From positions 23,720,068 through 23,784,067 of the forward strand of contig OZ022259.1 of NCBI GenBank assembly GCA_963978905.1: a stretch of 64,000 nucleotides of DNA, in the 5' to 3' direction. Position numbers and translations under genes: made by a program. Source of the stretch: Trichostrongylus colubriformis (Eukaryota > Nematoda > Chromadorea > Rhabditida > Trichostrongylidae). The notes beneath the pieces were generated by a model. That model was not told the origin of the DNA, did no database searches, and worked only from the letters and a program-made list of their open reading frames with translations. Below, piece by piece: positions 21,799 to 32,598 of this stretch. The number at the start of each line of letters is the position of its first letter. The stretch's first letter is position 1.

Positions 21799-21861
21799 GC
21801 TTCATGGATTAGCACATATCCCCGAAAGGATAAAGTGCGGGTTCTAGTCCCGTCCGACACC
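21799..21861 (+). tRNA. tRNA pseudogene, 5'-truncated copy
   Basis: From GCTTCATGGATTAGCAC to CCCGTCCGACACC it follows the minus-strand copy, but the 5' acceptor strand is lost and the anticodon loop is one base shorter (CCGAAA). An open frame read through it starting MSDGTRTRTL on the minus strand is an artefact of tRNA sequence. Confidence 0.55.
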
Positions 21862-22033
21862 GAAGCTTTTGCCCATTACTCAGCATCCTTGTAGTAACTT
21901 TCGCATCGCGAGCTGCGGCGATAAACAGCAGTTATCAAAAATGTTTCGATATTTATCACTTAAATCTTTTAATTATCACTTGTTATCAAATCTTATCATT
22001 ATTTGTCAACAATATAAGTACATTATTTTATTC

Positions 22034-22502
22034 AAAGGCACACCACGCGATAATCACATTAGTTGTCCACGTCTTGTAGCAAGTAGGTCCTTGCATAACT
22101 GCTCAGACTGCATCGTGCTTGCGGCCGCACGGTGCACCCTCACGGTGTTGTGCCTGCCTGAACACAGCCGAGCCACGCCCACACAACCGAATCAAACCCG
22201 GCCTTAGACGAATAGTTCCCTAAGTGAAAGCTGCTTTTGTCATCGAAATAGCCGTTTCATCGAATTATCTGCAAGTTATTGCAAGTTTCCTTCTGTAAGT
22301 GAGCGCCACGTTGAAAATTTGTTCGTTTGAGGCTAGGCGCGATTTGGTGGGTTGGGCGTGGCTCGGCTGTGTCCAGGTAGGCACAACACCGTAAGGCTGC
22401 ACCCCGCAGCCGCAACAAAGGTGCAGCGTGAGCGTTATCCAAGGACCTACTCGCTCCAAGAAAGTATGCCACTAATCTTATTATCGCGTGGTGTGCCTTT
22501 AA
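22034..22502. repeat. Family F hairpin element, copy 2
   Basis: Full palindrome: CAAAGGCACACCACGCGATA at 22034 and TATCGCGTGGTGTGCCTTTAA at 22502. Inner arms share GTAGGTCCTTGCATAAC/AAGGACCTACTCG and CGAGCCACGCCCAC/GGGCGTGGCTCGG. Confidence 0.75.
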
Positions 22503-23292
22503 GCATAAAGGACTGAATCTTCAATTAAGCCATCTTGCGCCACCCATTCAACTTCTAGTCAGAATCATAGTGATTATGATTTGGCCTGTACAGTGTCTTC
22601 ATTGATTAGGCAATGTAGTCGTCATTTTTTATATTCCCTGACGAGCCCAGCACCAACTCGTTAGCCCTAGCGGTATGGGAGGCCTAATTGGCTGTGGTGA
22701 ACGTTGATCCGGGACTTGATCAGTGGATCATATAGTGTGAGCGGCACCACTTGACACTACACCAACTTCGCTCTTGTTCATTCCTGAAAAACTAGTTGTC
22801 GTCGAAGATCCCTTATTTGACACCAGCCTTTCTGAGTGCTCTACGCACTTATCGAATTGTTAGCAAGTTTGCAATGAAAGTAAGTGCGCGGTGCAATGAA
22901 GGGGGCCGACGGGATCAGTTGAGAGTTTGTCTTTGCAGTGTGAAAACAAGTGGCATCCATTTACTACCGAGAGACGTCAGCTTCTCAAGTTTGTTATTTG
23001 TTATTCTGCTTCAAAGAGTGCGTGCGTAAATTTATGACAGCCACTTTCCAGTAAAAGATGATCACCAACTGGTGAGGTCCTACCCGTGTTGTTGTTCGTG
23101 CTTACTTGTTGCTTACTCATATTCTTCTCACGATATACCTTCGCTTTCTTCTCGTTTCACATAATTAAGGAGGTGATTAGGGTGATGGGCTTGAAAAAAA
23201 GGCGTCACGTCCTGTCAGGCCTCCTGATATTTGAAATCAGCTCATTCAAAGTGATGAGAAGGATTGTGTTGTCGTTGCAAAGTCAAGGGCCT
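22503..23292. other. No gene recognised
   Basis: An open frame at 22796-23029 (plus, non-ATG start) has no splice or family support. Nothing else seen. Confidence 0.35.
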
Positions 23293-23487
23293 AAAGGCGC
23301 GGCCACACTTTGCGATGCTAGCGTGTCTGCGTGTCTTGATCGTGATCGCGTGTCTGCGTGTCTTTGCTCCGCCTCTGCCACCCTGTCTCGTTGCCTGCGT
23401 CTTCTCTGCACTTCCCCCATGCCACTCCGCCTCGCTGCTTGTACCCAGCCACGCTCTGTCGGCGCAAAGTATGAACGCGGCGCCTTT
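23293..23487. repeat. Family B hairpin MITE, copy 4
   Basis: AAAGGCGCGGCCACACTTTGCG left and GCGCAAAGTATGAACGCGGC right. The interior has two direct repeats of GATCGCGTGTCTGCGTGTCTT type, making this the longest copy. Confidence 0.7.
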
Positions 23488-23844
23488 TCGGACCTGGACC
23501 TTTATTGATGGCCGGGTATTTGACCAGATCATCCCACCATTAAAGGGGAATGATGCTACTCGGGAATGAACAATTTTAGATGACCAGTCTCACGAAACGA
23601 TTTGGAAGGCTTCTGTATGCTTGTCAGTATCGAATCAGTTCAAGAGGAAAATAGTAGACGAAATTGAAATGCTTTTACGTTCTGTATGGCCCCTGTGCAT
23701 ATTCAAATCTGTTACCGCACATAGCTCACATGAAGCGCGCCACACATGTCGCTCATTTTTATGAAATTCTCTTCCTTGTGATTCTCTTACCTTCCCTTCA
23801 AGTGTGAGGAAAATTCCCTGTTTGGCACTATTAACCCAGAGCAA
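23488..23844. other. No gene recognised
   Basis: Nothing supported. Confidence 0.4.
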
Positions 23845-24302
23845 CCCCACTACCTCTCCAACCGATGTGGTCGAAAAAGTGACTTGTGGAAAACTTTCCG
23901 ATTTGGCTGCATACCTCTACCATGGGGTAATCCGACCTGTAGAACACGAATATGACATTCGTTTGGCGCGAAAATGATTGGCGCCTGCGCCATAGGCGCC
24001 GACGTCACCCCATTTTGGCGCCGACACCTGTGGCGCAGGCTCCAAGCAGTTTCTTGCCAAACGAATGTCATATTCGTGTTCTACGGGTCAAAATGCTCCT
24101 TGGAACAAATTTTGAGCGAGCTCGATGATCCACCCCGTTTTGGCGCTGGCGCCCGTAGCGCAGGCGCCAAGCGGTTTCGCGCCAAACGGATGTCATACTC
24201 GTGTTCTACGCGTCGAAATACCCCTGGCTAGAAGTTTGCAGCTAAATTGAAGGGTTTTCCGAAAATCACCTCCTAGACCACATCGGTTGGAGAGGCAGTG
24301 GG
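23845..24302. repeat. Foldback element E3 with internal GGCGCC-rich repeats
   Basis: Ends CCCCACTACCTCTCCAACCG / CGGTTGGAGAGGCAGTGGGG are inverted repeats. Inside, the motif TGTCATATTCGTGTTCTACG plus GGCGC(C/G) blocks occurs three times in alternating orientation (about 23940-23985, 24000-24095, 24150-24225). The GTGTTC..GGGTCAAA phrase links it to family E. Confidence 0.7.
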
Positions 24303-25614
24303 GTAGCTTTGGGTAAATAGTGCCCCCTGTTTTATTTTAGCAGTCCCTCGAAAATGTAAAGCACTAATTTTTTTCTTTTCACCCGTGTGGATTACCCCTC
24401 TTGAGCTTTTCTGGTGATCTTCGATATGCCGCTTGTGACGGCTTTCGGTGAGGGGGGGGGGTAGGGGGTCTTCAACTGAATATGGCTAGATGAATGGCTA
24501 TAAAAATAGCCGCTATAAATATGAACATTTATTGTGATCGTATTTTGCTGCGGTTTGCCATGAAGTACTCAAGTCACATGCCATGATGAAGATCATTATC
24601 GATCGACAATGGAGCTTCGATCATGTCGGGGGGCCTACCCACGATGAATTGAGCCCATCCATAGACTTGCTACGATCGAGCGAATCTTGAGATGAGGGAG
24701 TTTATAAGAGTTTATACTCCCGATTTTATACGGATATTTTATTCCTTATACTTCACTTATATTTGCAATTTATTTCTTTATTGAAAGGAAACATAAGTTC
24801 GCCTAATCATCCACCAACTAAACTCATTTAATACCTGCAAAAAGAAACCCTGAAGTTTTATATATTGCTGTGCGTTACCCTTATGGAATATCGTGTCACA
24901 TTACGAATATATTCAAGTAATATAAGTAATAATATAAGTGGTATACAATAAATAAGCATATAATTAGGAATTTAAAAATATAGAGGCTTACATCGATACC
25001 GTTAAGGTTGAACTGGTCCCTTCCATAATCACCGTTTTTTCGTATACTGAATTAGGAACACCAAAATGCTTGCCTCTCAAAGTTTTTTGTACTTACTTTG
25101 TAACAGAAATTTCTCTAAAATTTGTACCGTACGGCTATCACCAAGTCACTAACAATGGGCCGCTGACAGGCTCCGTGTTACTGCCGTATCAGAACTCGAA
25201 CTGAGCCTCTCCAAGCCATGTTAACGTTCAATCCCTTCGGAATCGATCACTTACCTCAGGAACCCGTCAGGAGGAACAAAAGGTTTCCATTAGACATCAG
25301 CAGGCCCGCACATGTCGTTATGTACGGCAAATACTCTTTCCACTGCCGTCGCAATACTAGACCGAAATTGAATGCGTGGCGCATCTCAAGAAGAACATCC
25401 AGAGTAGTTTATTCGTTATTCGTAGACCTTAAATAATACACTCACACTGCCTTTTTCAAGGAGAACATTATCAATTGAAATAACACTTGATTTAGTTTTT
25501 GCGCGACTTTTTATTTTGGTTATTTTTCCAAAATTCTATTCTTTTTGTTCGTTTTCGACACAATTTTCGCAACGAAACTGTATTCAAATGAATTCTTTCA
25601 TCGAATGTTTTCAG
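24303..25614. other. Region upstream of the EF-hand gene; possible extra exons
   Basis: Several short open segments look coding but cannot be chained. One is 25260-25435 (plus), following acceptor TTACCTCAG and reading RRNKRFPLDISRPAHVV. Another is a segment near 25110-25204, following TTTGTAACAG. A G run lies near 24452. I leave these unassigned because the opposite strand is also partly open. Confidence 0.3.
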
Positions 25615-28600
25615 ATGATGACGCTCAAGCGGGCATGTACGCTTAACGAGACGATGTTGACACATTGTAAAAAATTCCAATTGAAATTCGATCTAAACAA
25701 CAACAAAGTGAGTTTCAATCAGATTTGTTTCGAAAAAAGTTCTTTTATTGTACAAGAACAGTTTGAATATTGTATCACTGTAATTTATTCATGACTGTAA
25801 GAACTTTCACCAGGAACTGTTTGAAAAGTAATTGCTCAAAAATTTTGTTTTTTGGATCCTACGTGAAAGAAGAGTTCCACTGTATAGAATCGCATATAAA
25901 CAAAAGGGTGAGTGTCGATTGATCGGAATTTCGCTCCGCGGCGTCGCACTCGGCGCCGCCAGTCGAGTCTTTTGGGATTCCGCTCGAGAGGTAATGCCGG
26001 TTTAAGGGACCTTTGAAGATCGCAAGTTGAAACTTCGAAAGTTCGTTTATGTTGTGATTAATTCCACATCGTTTCCAAATCACGGATGCGCATTATGCAA
26101 GTTGTTGCAGTTCCATGATTCTCTTCGGTTCAACTTTTATGACGTTTAAGCTATATTCAATCGCAAAAAAAAACTTGCACTTACCGCAGTGCTCGCCGCG
26201 GGCGGCCGCGCAAAAATTCGTCCAATCGACACACATCCTAGGCAAAAGTCTGAGCAAAACTTCAGACTGTGTTGCTCAAACCAGTTTCTTCACCTATACA
26301 AGTGAGCTGTGTAGTGACAAGTGGGGTCGCTCCCGATAGCATGGTAGGGCATTAATTCCCAAATCAATCTCCATTCAAACCAACAGAATCTTTTATCCTT
26401 CAGTGTTGGTAAAATGGTATTGGGCTTGTCTGGGAAAATAAAAAACAATTCAGAAATAGGCTAGCCTGCGAAATTCATTGCATATATCTGATCACATACA
26501 AATACCTTCACGATTCCGGATAAGGCCGCGTTCATACTTCACGCCGGCAGGGCGTGGCTGTGTTCACAGGCAGCGAGGCAGAATGGCACAGGCGGAGACA
26601 CAGAAACATGCAGCCGCGCTCTGCCGCCGGCCCCGCAAAGTATGAACGCGGCCCAAAGGGGTATTTGAAAGCTAAGGGGTATCCCGAAAAAGATTGATGA
26701 AAGTCAAGCACTACAACTTTCACACTTCTTTATCTATATGCAATCATTCCTATTTATGTTTCGCTGGTTCTTTGTTATCATCTCATCATCTTCCAGACCC
26801 TGGATGAAGCAGAAGGGGATCGACTTGTCGAAGAGCGGACCTTTATGTGGTCATGGCCTTTTTGTACAGATGGTGAGCCTTGATTAATTCTACCTACAAT
26901 AGTTCCGTGATTTCTTTTCTGCTATGATAATTTCTCTTTTACTACTGAGAGCATGTGTCGTTGTAGGTATGGCTCACGGAGCTTACACCAGAGATAAGTT
27001 CCTGGTTTGTTTGCCCTTCAACAAAGGTGGTACAGGCGAGAAAAATGGCACAGTGAGTTTTATTGATCTTGGCGAATGTAAACAAGTTTGGCCACCATGA
27101 TGCTGCTGTCGGCTATGTGTTCACCTGAGGAAAGCATGTCGCAATAGAAGTGAAGCCTGATACTTTATAACTCTTTATATAGTCACCTTTTTTTATCAAC
27201 TAATAACTATTCTTCAATGGGTACCTCCCAGTTTAGACGCTTGTCTTCATCAATTCCTATCTTCATGTCACAATTAAATTCAGTCCCAGTTGTGGCACCT
27301 CGTATTTGATAATTCGGGTCTAAAATCTTATCAGCTGATAATTAGCCAAAGAACTGAATAGAGTACTGTTGAAATTACTTAAAATTATCTGCTTGTTTTG
27401 CACTGACGACACTGTCTTATGTAATTTATTAATTATTTATTTGTATACGCCAGAAGACCCCCCGTAGGACAGGAAAAATTACTGAAACAAAACACTGAGG
27501 TTGATCAGGAGGACCACCACCCGATTTTTTGTGTGAATGAAATAAATAAATACAATCTTCCGATCAGTTTTGTTAAAATCATTTTAAGCATTACTCAGCT
27601 ACTGCTTTAGCGTAGGATGAGCACCATGAAGTCGACACGTTACGGAATTGCTGACGTCTATCATCCGTCCACCGCTGAAAGAACAGCTGCCCGTATTTTG
27701 TGTGACGAGCTCGGGTAGCTCGGGGTTCCGTCAGGAACTTTCAGGGAGGAGTCGCGCCTCTGGAATGTGTCACCTGTGTTATTGTCCAGTTACTTGAACA
27801 TAACTCTACTACTGTTCAGTAATCGAAAGGTGTAGAAGCCAGTCCTATCGCGGTTGCCAATGTGGGCAGCAAGGTCCTCTGATCGGTAATATGGAAAATA
27901 CTTGATAATCCTGTGCTTGCTTTTCCTCTACTATGAGTGCCACGCGGGTTTGAGACTTAACGGATCTTGTGCGATAGTTTTGAACCCACTGAACCTCAAA
28001 CTTGGGTAATCAAACTTTTTTCACGTTATACAAAATGATATGACATGATGAGTAAATGGATGTGTGAAAGATCTTACAACATTAACATTTACTACATGTT
28101 ATAAAACATGTGAGAAAAGTAGTATCAGAACAAAGACAACGCATACTATACACAACAACTCGATGGCAGTGGAAAATAATTAAAGTGTTAGTTTGTACTC
28201 CGGAGGTAATGAGACTCCATTTTTGAACTTTTTAAAAGAAGGAGGTATAGTCATGGTCTTGCTAAGTTTTAGATACTGCATACCCGGCGCGGAATGTGAA
28301 AAAATTGCGTCCTATAGTTAGACGAGGTCGCCGAATCTGCAGCTTGAACCTTTCACCTCTAGTCTGAGATGGAACTAGTTGAAAAATGATGACTTGTCCA
28401 GTTAAAAGGCGATGTTATGAAATATGGTTATGAAAAATAATAAGGGCACATACGGACGAGGTTAACTGTAAGTAGACGTAGTGTTGCAATGAAGCTGTGA
28501 AGACGCGGTCTTGAGTTGCCTTCTTTGTTTATAGATGATACAAAGAGATAGGTTCCCAAACCATGAGACCTTAGAAGCCTATTGATTGACGTTAGATGAA

Positions 28601-30701
28601 GTAACAGGCGTGAGTCACTTATTCGGCTTGAGACTGAGTAAAAAGGGCAACATGGATTCTTGATAGTGATGACCTTCATCGCTGTAAGTTCACTATCAGT
28701 TTCCAACTTCTGCGGATTACACGGATGAGTAAAGCATTGGTTTTGCTGGCATGGGCTTTCGACTGGGATGTTCTACCTTTTCACATTTCGGAGGCAGTCA
28801 GTTGATACCATACTTCTGAAGGGTAAAACCTCCTCATAAACTTAAGCTCCTTCCGAATCATGTGGTTTGTAAACTATCGGTCAAATATTGCCACAATGTT
28901 GGAAAATTAAGATGAACTAATCCTCCGTAAGGTGAATGGCCTATAACGTACTCATTGCAGACGAAGAAATTCGAGCGAATCGCTGAAAGCGATTTTAGTT
29001 GGAGTATGGGACTGTCGCGTGACGCAGAGCTCGGCTCCACGTGCTTCTGGCGGCTTGAAATCGAGGTTCATCGAAAGCTCAATGCCATCGTCTTGATCGC
29101 TTCAAGGTACTGTTTGACTTGTGCTTTTGTGTTCGAAAGAGAGTAACTTCTTGTGTATTATAATATCAGCACTATATTTGATGCGATTCCCACTATATAT
29201 ATAAAAAGCCGTCCGTCTGTTCGTTCTTCCGTTCGTCACAAAGTAGGAATTGCATGAAAAACAATCTGTTTGGATGGACAAGTTTGAAATGGGTAGGGCA
29301 TGGGACAAGAAGGACCACACATGGACCAAGTCGAGCTCCGCCCATGGTAGGCGGAGCGTGCACTGGAATGTTCCGTTTTGAGAACGAAAATTCTTAATTC
29401 TGTGCTCATAAAACCCAAATGTGGGGAAAGATGGATTGAGGTCAGCGATGATTTCTTGAAAGACGGGAAGAGGACCGCACTCAGTGGGTGAAACGAAGCC
29501 ACAATGGGTGATCCTTACCACAGAAATTCATAACTCGTTTCCAGTGCGGCCAAGAACTAGGAAAAAAGTCGGTGGAGATGACCAACGTCCAAGCTATTTC
29601 ATACACACTTGAAAAAACGGAAACGCATCCACAGTGGGCAAAGCGCGTTATCAGCGGGATGATATTCACTGAAAAAATTGCGATTTATTTCGAAAGTAAT
29701 TTAAAGACTGGGAGAAAGATGGCTGTGGTCACTTGTAGGTGGCGCTATGAAAGGAAAACAGTTTTAAACAATGGGCGGAGCCTGAATAATAAAGTTTGTA
29801 ATGTGAACCCAATAATCTTGTCGTGGGAAAAATGAATAAAATGGGAGGCAAATGCTGCTAACAAGGAGTATATAATATAAAAGGAAGGAAACGTCTGTAC
29901 CAATTGGTATCTTGATTACTCTTTGAACTATCCATTTTCAAATTGGCTTCACAAATGCAATATTCTTGTTTCTATCCGCAGCTAGGTATATGCCGCTACC
30001 ATTACTACATTAGGTCAACTTGGCTGGGGAGAAAAATTAAGAAGCCTCAATTAAAAGCAACCCAAAAGCTCTCATTTTAATGCTTGTATTTTTGAAAATT
30101 ATCGTTAATTTCAGAGATATCAGCAGGTACAACGAAAATACGAAACGTTTGAAGCGGGTACGAAAAATGTACAGGTAATGACCTTTTTTTGTAAAATACA
30201 GTGGTAAGGGAGAACTCCCAAAAAGAATTACCCAAGTAACAGCTGTGAGTATAGGAAAGCTATCTGAAGCAAAATTTCAGGCAAAAAGTAGTGCTCTCGA
30301 GCTTTGTAAGGGCCGTCTTTTTTCAAAAACTACTGCCGGCTTTAACGTGGCCCGCCCCTTTTTAACGTGGTCCACCCCTTTCTGGAAGAACGGATCTTAT
30401 TGGTGTGATGCTTGACCGCTTTAGTCTGTTTTTGTTCATGTTCGGGGTTGCAGGCGCCACGACTTTCAGATCTTTTAACAATTTTTTCGTAATTGGCCGG
30501 AACTGCCCTTACCACTGCCTTTAATTATTTTGGTTCAATGCTCTTAAAAATCGAATTACAACCTTGAATCTTTTCAGATTGCCGGATCATTACGACGTCA
30601 GTACCACGACCACCACTATGTACGACTGGGCAGTGATCGTTGAAGCGTACAAGAGGGAGAGGGTGAAGCCATTGATCCGACGATGCGCCTCGAGTGCTTA
30701 G
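25615..30701 (+). CDS. Six-exon gene, 194-aa protein with one EF-hand-like loop
   Basis: Exons at 25615-25707, 26797-26872, 26967-27052, 28961-29106, 30115-30174 and 30578-30701. The first ATG follows directly after GTTTTCAG, a typical nematode trans-splice or cis-splice acceptor. Donors are AAA|GTGAGT, ATG|GTGAGC, ACA|GTGAGT, AAG|GTACTG and CAG|GTAATG; the other acceptors are TTCCAG, TTGTAG, ATTGCAG, TTTCAG and TTTTCAG. Phases chain without a break (0,1,0,2,2) to a TAG; the total is 585 nt. FDLNNNKTLDEAE, split by intron 1, fits a 12-residue EF-hand loop with D, N, N, D and E ligands, although position 6 is K rather than G. The rest (MWSWPFC, RYNENTKRLKRVRKMYR, TTTTMYDWAVIVEAYKRER) matches nothing I know. 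Repeats lie only in the introns. Exons between 27052 and 28961 may be missing, and a continuation past 30701 is possible through a donor at 30660. Confidence 0.55.
25910..26237. mobile_element. Family C element, copy 3 (intronic)
   Basis: GTGTCGATTGATCGGAATTTCG left and CGTCCAATCGACACACATCC right, with CGGCGTCGCACTCGGCGCCGCC and GCGGCCGCGC subterminal blocks. Diverged, shorter interior. It lies in intron 1 of the EF-hand-like gene. Confidence 0.6.
26320..26450. repeat. Dispersed repeat M, copy 1
   Basis: AACAGAATCTTTTATCCTTC, GTTGGTAAAATGGTATTGGG and TTGTCTGGGAAAATAAAA match 60330-60400 in order. Confidence 0.5.
26523..26653. repeat. Family B hairpin MITE, copy 5 (intronic)
   Basis: AAGGCCGCGTTCATACTTC to GCAAAGTATGAACGCGGCC, 131 bp, the most compact copy. 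Preceded by TA. Confidence 0.75.
27430..27550. repeat. Dispersed repeat Q, copy 1
   Basis: TTATTTATTTGTATACGCCAG, GAAAAATTACTGAAAC and GTTGATCAGGAGGAC match 53770-53900. It ends in AAATAAATAAATAC, a retroelement-type tail. Confidence 0.5.
27995..28016 (-). other. SL1-like spliced-leader sequence
   Basis: Reading the minus strand, 20 of 22 bases agree with the canonical nematode SL1 leader (known sequence; mismatches at leader positions 1 and 6), including the block ATTACCCAAGTTTGAG. The next bases are GTTCAG, so a GT donor dinucleotide is present, but the downstream stem-loops and the AAUUUUGG-type Sm site of an SL RNA gene are not visible. Chance expectation for such a match in this window is about one in 60,000. 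Confidence 0.75.
29196..29400. repeat. Dispersed repeat N, copy 2 (intronic)
   Basis: TATATATAAAAAGCCGTCCG, GGGTAGGGCATGGGACAAG, GGACCAAGTCGAGCTCCGCC and GCGTGCACTGGAATG match 4964-5200. It sits in intron 4 of the EF-hand-like gene. Confidence 0.6.
29401..30114. other. Intronic sequence, no second gene
   Basis: An open frame at 29572-29835 (plus) has no splice support. ACGTTCCAAGC-type blocks are not repeated elsewhere. Confidence 0.35.
30198..30518. repeat. Dispersed repeat J, copy 2, with short inverted ends (intronic)
   Basis: CAGTGGTAAGGGAGAACTC at the left and GAACTGCCCTTACCACTG at the right form inverted ends. The middle holds GGGCCGTCTTTTTTCAAAAA and AACGTGGCCCGCCCC as in 16770-17103. 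It lies in intron 5 of the EF-hand-like gene. Confidence 0.65.
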
Positions 30702-31723
30702 ACATCGCAGGATTGGTTGGTGGATCATTATGCACGTTGAACGTCTAACTTCTCTGAAAACCTTCTTCATAACGATGTATTTCTCTATTCTTTAGAGATT
30801 CCTATCGCCTGAAGCATTCAAAGGCAGTGGAAATGCTGTGGGTGTGGGTGAATTCGTATTAGTTTTTGCCCACCTTATCATTGTGAAATCCCGGTCTTGC
30901 CCGATCCCATAAAGTTTACCAGGCAAGGTCGGATTGTTGGCCTGAGCCCGCCCACACGTTCAGCCTGTCCACGGTTTTTGTGCGGGGGCGAAATTCCCTT
31001 CAGAAGTTTCCGTTCGTATTTGTTCTGTAGTCTAGAATTGATCTGTTTTTCTGAATCTACGTGACCAGCTCAATCTGATCCCTGGATCAGCTGAGACGAT
31101 TAGGTGATGTAATGACTCGATTAGGATCTTCAGTTTTAACAAGTGGTTATAATCATATCATCTCATGATAAGGGCTACATTAGCTAGCTAGCTTTATTTA
31201 TTAGGTGTTTACGGAACGTGTTGTATTTTCTCGAACAAAGGACAATAAATAATGAAGTATACTGGTTAGCTTGAAGTTTCTGAATGTTTTGCAGCCAAAG
31301 GCTGTGGGAGTGGTAATTTGGTCATCTATTGAGGGTGAAAACAGAAGAGGCCAGTGTTGCTGTAGTGGAGGAACAACGAGTTGTAAAAAATCTGTGTTCT
31401 GGAACCCTGATGTCAACCGTTCGTGCTGACCACGGAGGTGTTTTCCCGCAAGGCACATCACTAACGTATTGATCGATAGCACGTCAATATGATACGTGTA
31501 GCGGTCATCCGCAGCACATGGCTCTAGCGCTGACGCATAGCCCATCTAGGCTTGTTGTATTAGGTTTGGCCACGAGTGAAGCCATCCCTCTTCTGTAGTT
31601 GAGTAAAAAGGAAGAAAAGAGAATGATCAGGCGCAAAGATGAAATCGATCATGGCAAACTCTGATATGCTTTATCACCATCATAATATTGTGAAAAATGA
31701 CAAAGCCAGAACATATCAGTCTC
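30702..31723. other. No firm gene; ambiguous coding signals on both strands
   Basis: The minus strand is open for 115 codons (31201-31545, MGYASALEPCAADDRYTYHI...), but the plus strand of the same DNA has a good acceptor (GTTTTGCAG, 31294) followed by 44 open codons. A possible small plus exon (30796-30837, RFLSPEAFKGSGNA) follows a TTCTTTAG acceptor. I cannot decide which is real. TAGCTAGCTAGC occurs at 31180. Confidence 0.3.
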
Positions 31724-31903
31724 GGACTGCGTTCATACTCAGTAGTGTCGGCGGCAGTGCGTGGCTGCTTGTCTCTGCGTCTCCACTTATGCCGCTCTGC
31801 CTCGTTGCTTGCGTCGTCTCTTCATCTCCCCCGTGCCACTCTGCCTCGCTGCCTGCGAATACAGCCACGCCCTGCCTGCAGGCGCCGAGTATGAACGCGG
31901 CCT
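31724..31903. repeat. Family B hairpin MITE, copy 6
   Basis: GGACTGCGTTCATACTCAGTAG left, GCCGAGTATGAACGCGGCCT right, with GTCTCTGCGTCTCC-type interior. Confidence 0.7.
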
Positions 31904-32372
31904 GATGGGCATCTTGCACGACTTCTGTAAGTTTACGACCCGTCATCATTATTATCTTGTGTAGGTATGTGATGAAACAATAATTGTGCAAGATGTCGTC
32001 AATGTTGATTCGTACAAATCGATGGCTATGTATACTATGTTATCACAAAGGAAAAAAGAATCATCGTGACGCGTGGAGATGCTGTTTGGAGCTGCCTGTA
32101 CCTTCGAAGAAATCATCATCAGTCTCCTTTAACCGTATCGGTACTGTCATCTGGGTCAGATGGCGGATCTTCTGCACAATCTTCTTGGTCCATCAGTAGC
32201 TCCTATGATGGTTTTAAATGACATTAGCTATTAATCCGTCGAATTAACAATAACTATAAGAATCATTCCCAATCACAGGAAGATCCGCAGTAGATTGCGT
32301 GGCGTAACCCAAGACAAAACATTCATCGTTAACCTTTTTGCTGCAAATTGCCACTCCTGGATATGACGAGGT
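31904..32372. other. No firm gene; weak minus-strand exon candidate
   Basis: At 32114-32196 (minus) an acidic peptide (MDQEDCAEDPPSDPDDSTD) follows an ATCATAG acceptor and ends in a stop. With no partner exon it stays a candidate. Confidence 0.25.
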
Positions 32373-32598
32373 GGGTGTGTGCTCTTATGTCAGAATTTCG
32401 CACGACGACGAGCGGAATGCGAGGCGATGTGTGCGAGCTGTGCGCGTCGCCGTAGTTGGGTGTTTGAACGATACACGGTGGCGCTAGGGACGCGATACGC
32501 AGTTAACTCGTTATCTCTTTCGAACTCGGCAAGCTCGTATGCATCGCTTCGCTTGCGACACACCGTGTTGTGAAATCCTGACATAAGGGTACACACCT
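32373..32598. repeat. Family C2 element, copy 2
   Basis: GGGTGTGTGCTCTTATGTCAG left and CCTGACATAAGGGTACACACC right are clean inverted ends. Inner blocks such as ACACGGTGGCGC and GACACACCGTGTTG are partly mirrored. Confidence 0.7.

Larger units (their letters stand above)
21530..21900. repeat. Inverted repeat carrying a tRNA-like sequence in each arm
   Basis: The left arm (about 21530-21642) and right arm (about 21799-21900) are inverted copies containing the same tRNA-like sequence plus a flank AAGCTTTTGCCCAT(A/T)ACT..GCATCCTTG. The loop is about 155 bp. Because the flank outside the tRNA is repeated too, the unit that duplicated was larger than a tRNA. Confidence 0.75.
27415..28016 (-). 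other. Possible retrocopy of an SL1-trans-spliced RNA
   Basis: On the minus strand the sequence starts with an SL1-like leader (27995-28016), continues with about 57 open codons (VQWVQNYRTRSVKSQ...) and ends in an A-rich stretch near 27415-27440 (AAATAAATAATTAATAAATT). That layout fits a reverse-transcribed capped RNA. However, the 3' part overlaps repeat Q, no target duplication is evident, and there is no ATG after the leader. The leader match is secure; the retrocopy reading is a guess. Confidence 0.3.

Noticed and set aside
21678..21860. Minus-strand frame beginning MSDGTRTRTL
   Set aside because: It reads through the complement of the tRNA-like sequence; this peptide start is a well-known artefact of tRNA DNA.
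27280..27360. Possible terminal exon SQLWHLVFDNSGLKSYQLII after AAATTCAG
   Set aside because: In phase with the third exon of the EF-hand-like gene, but accepting it would remove three well-spliced downstream exons. It may be an alternative 3' end.
30229..30240. AATTACCCAAGT, a 12-base match to SL1
   Set aside because: Too short and inside repeat J, with no leader-like context.
31201..31545. 115-codon open frame, minus strand
   Set aside because: Possibly coding, but a strong plus-strand acceptor lies inside and neither reading has a partner exon.
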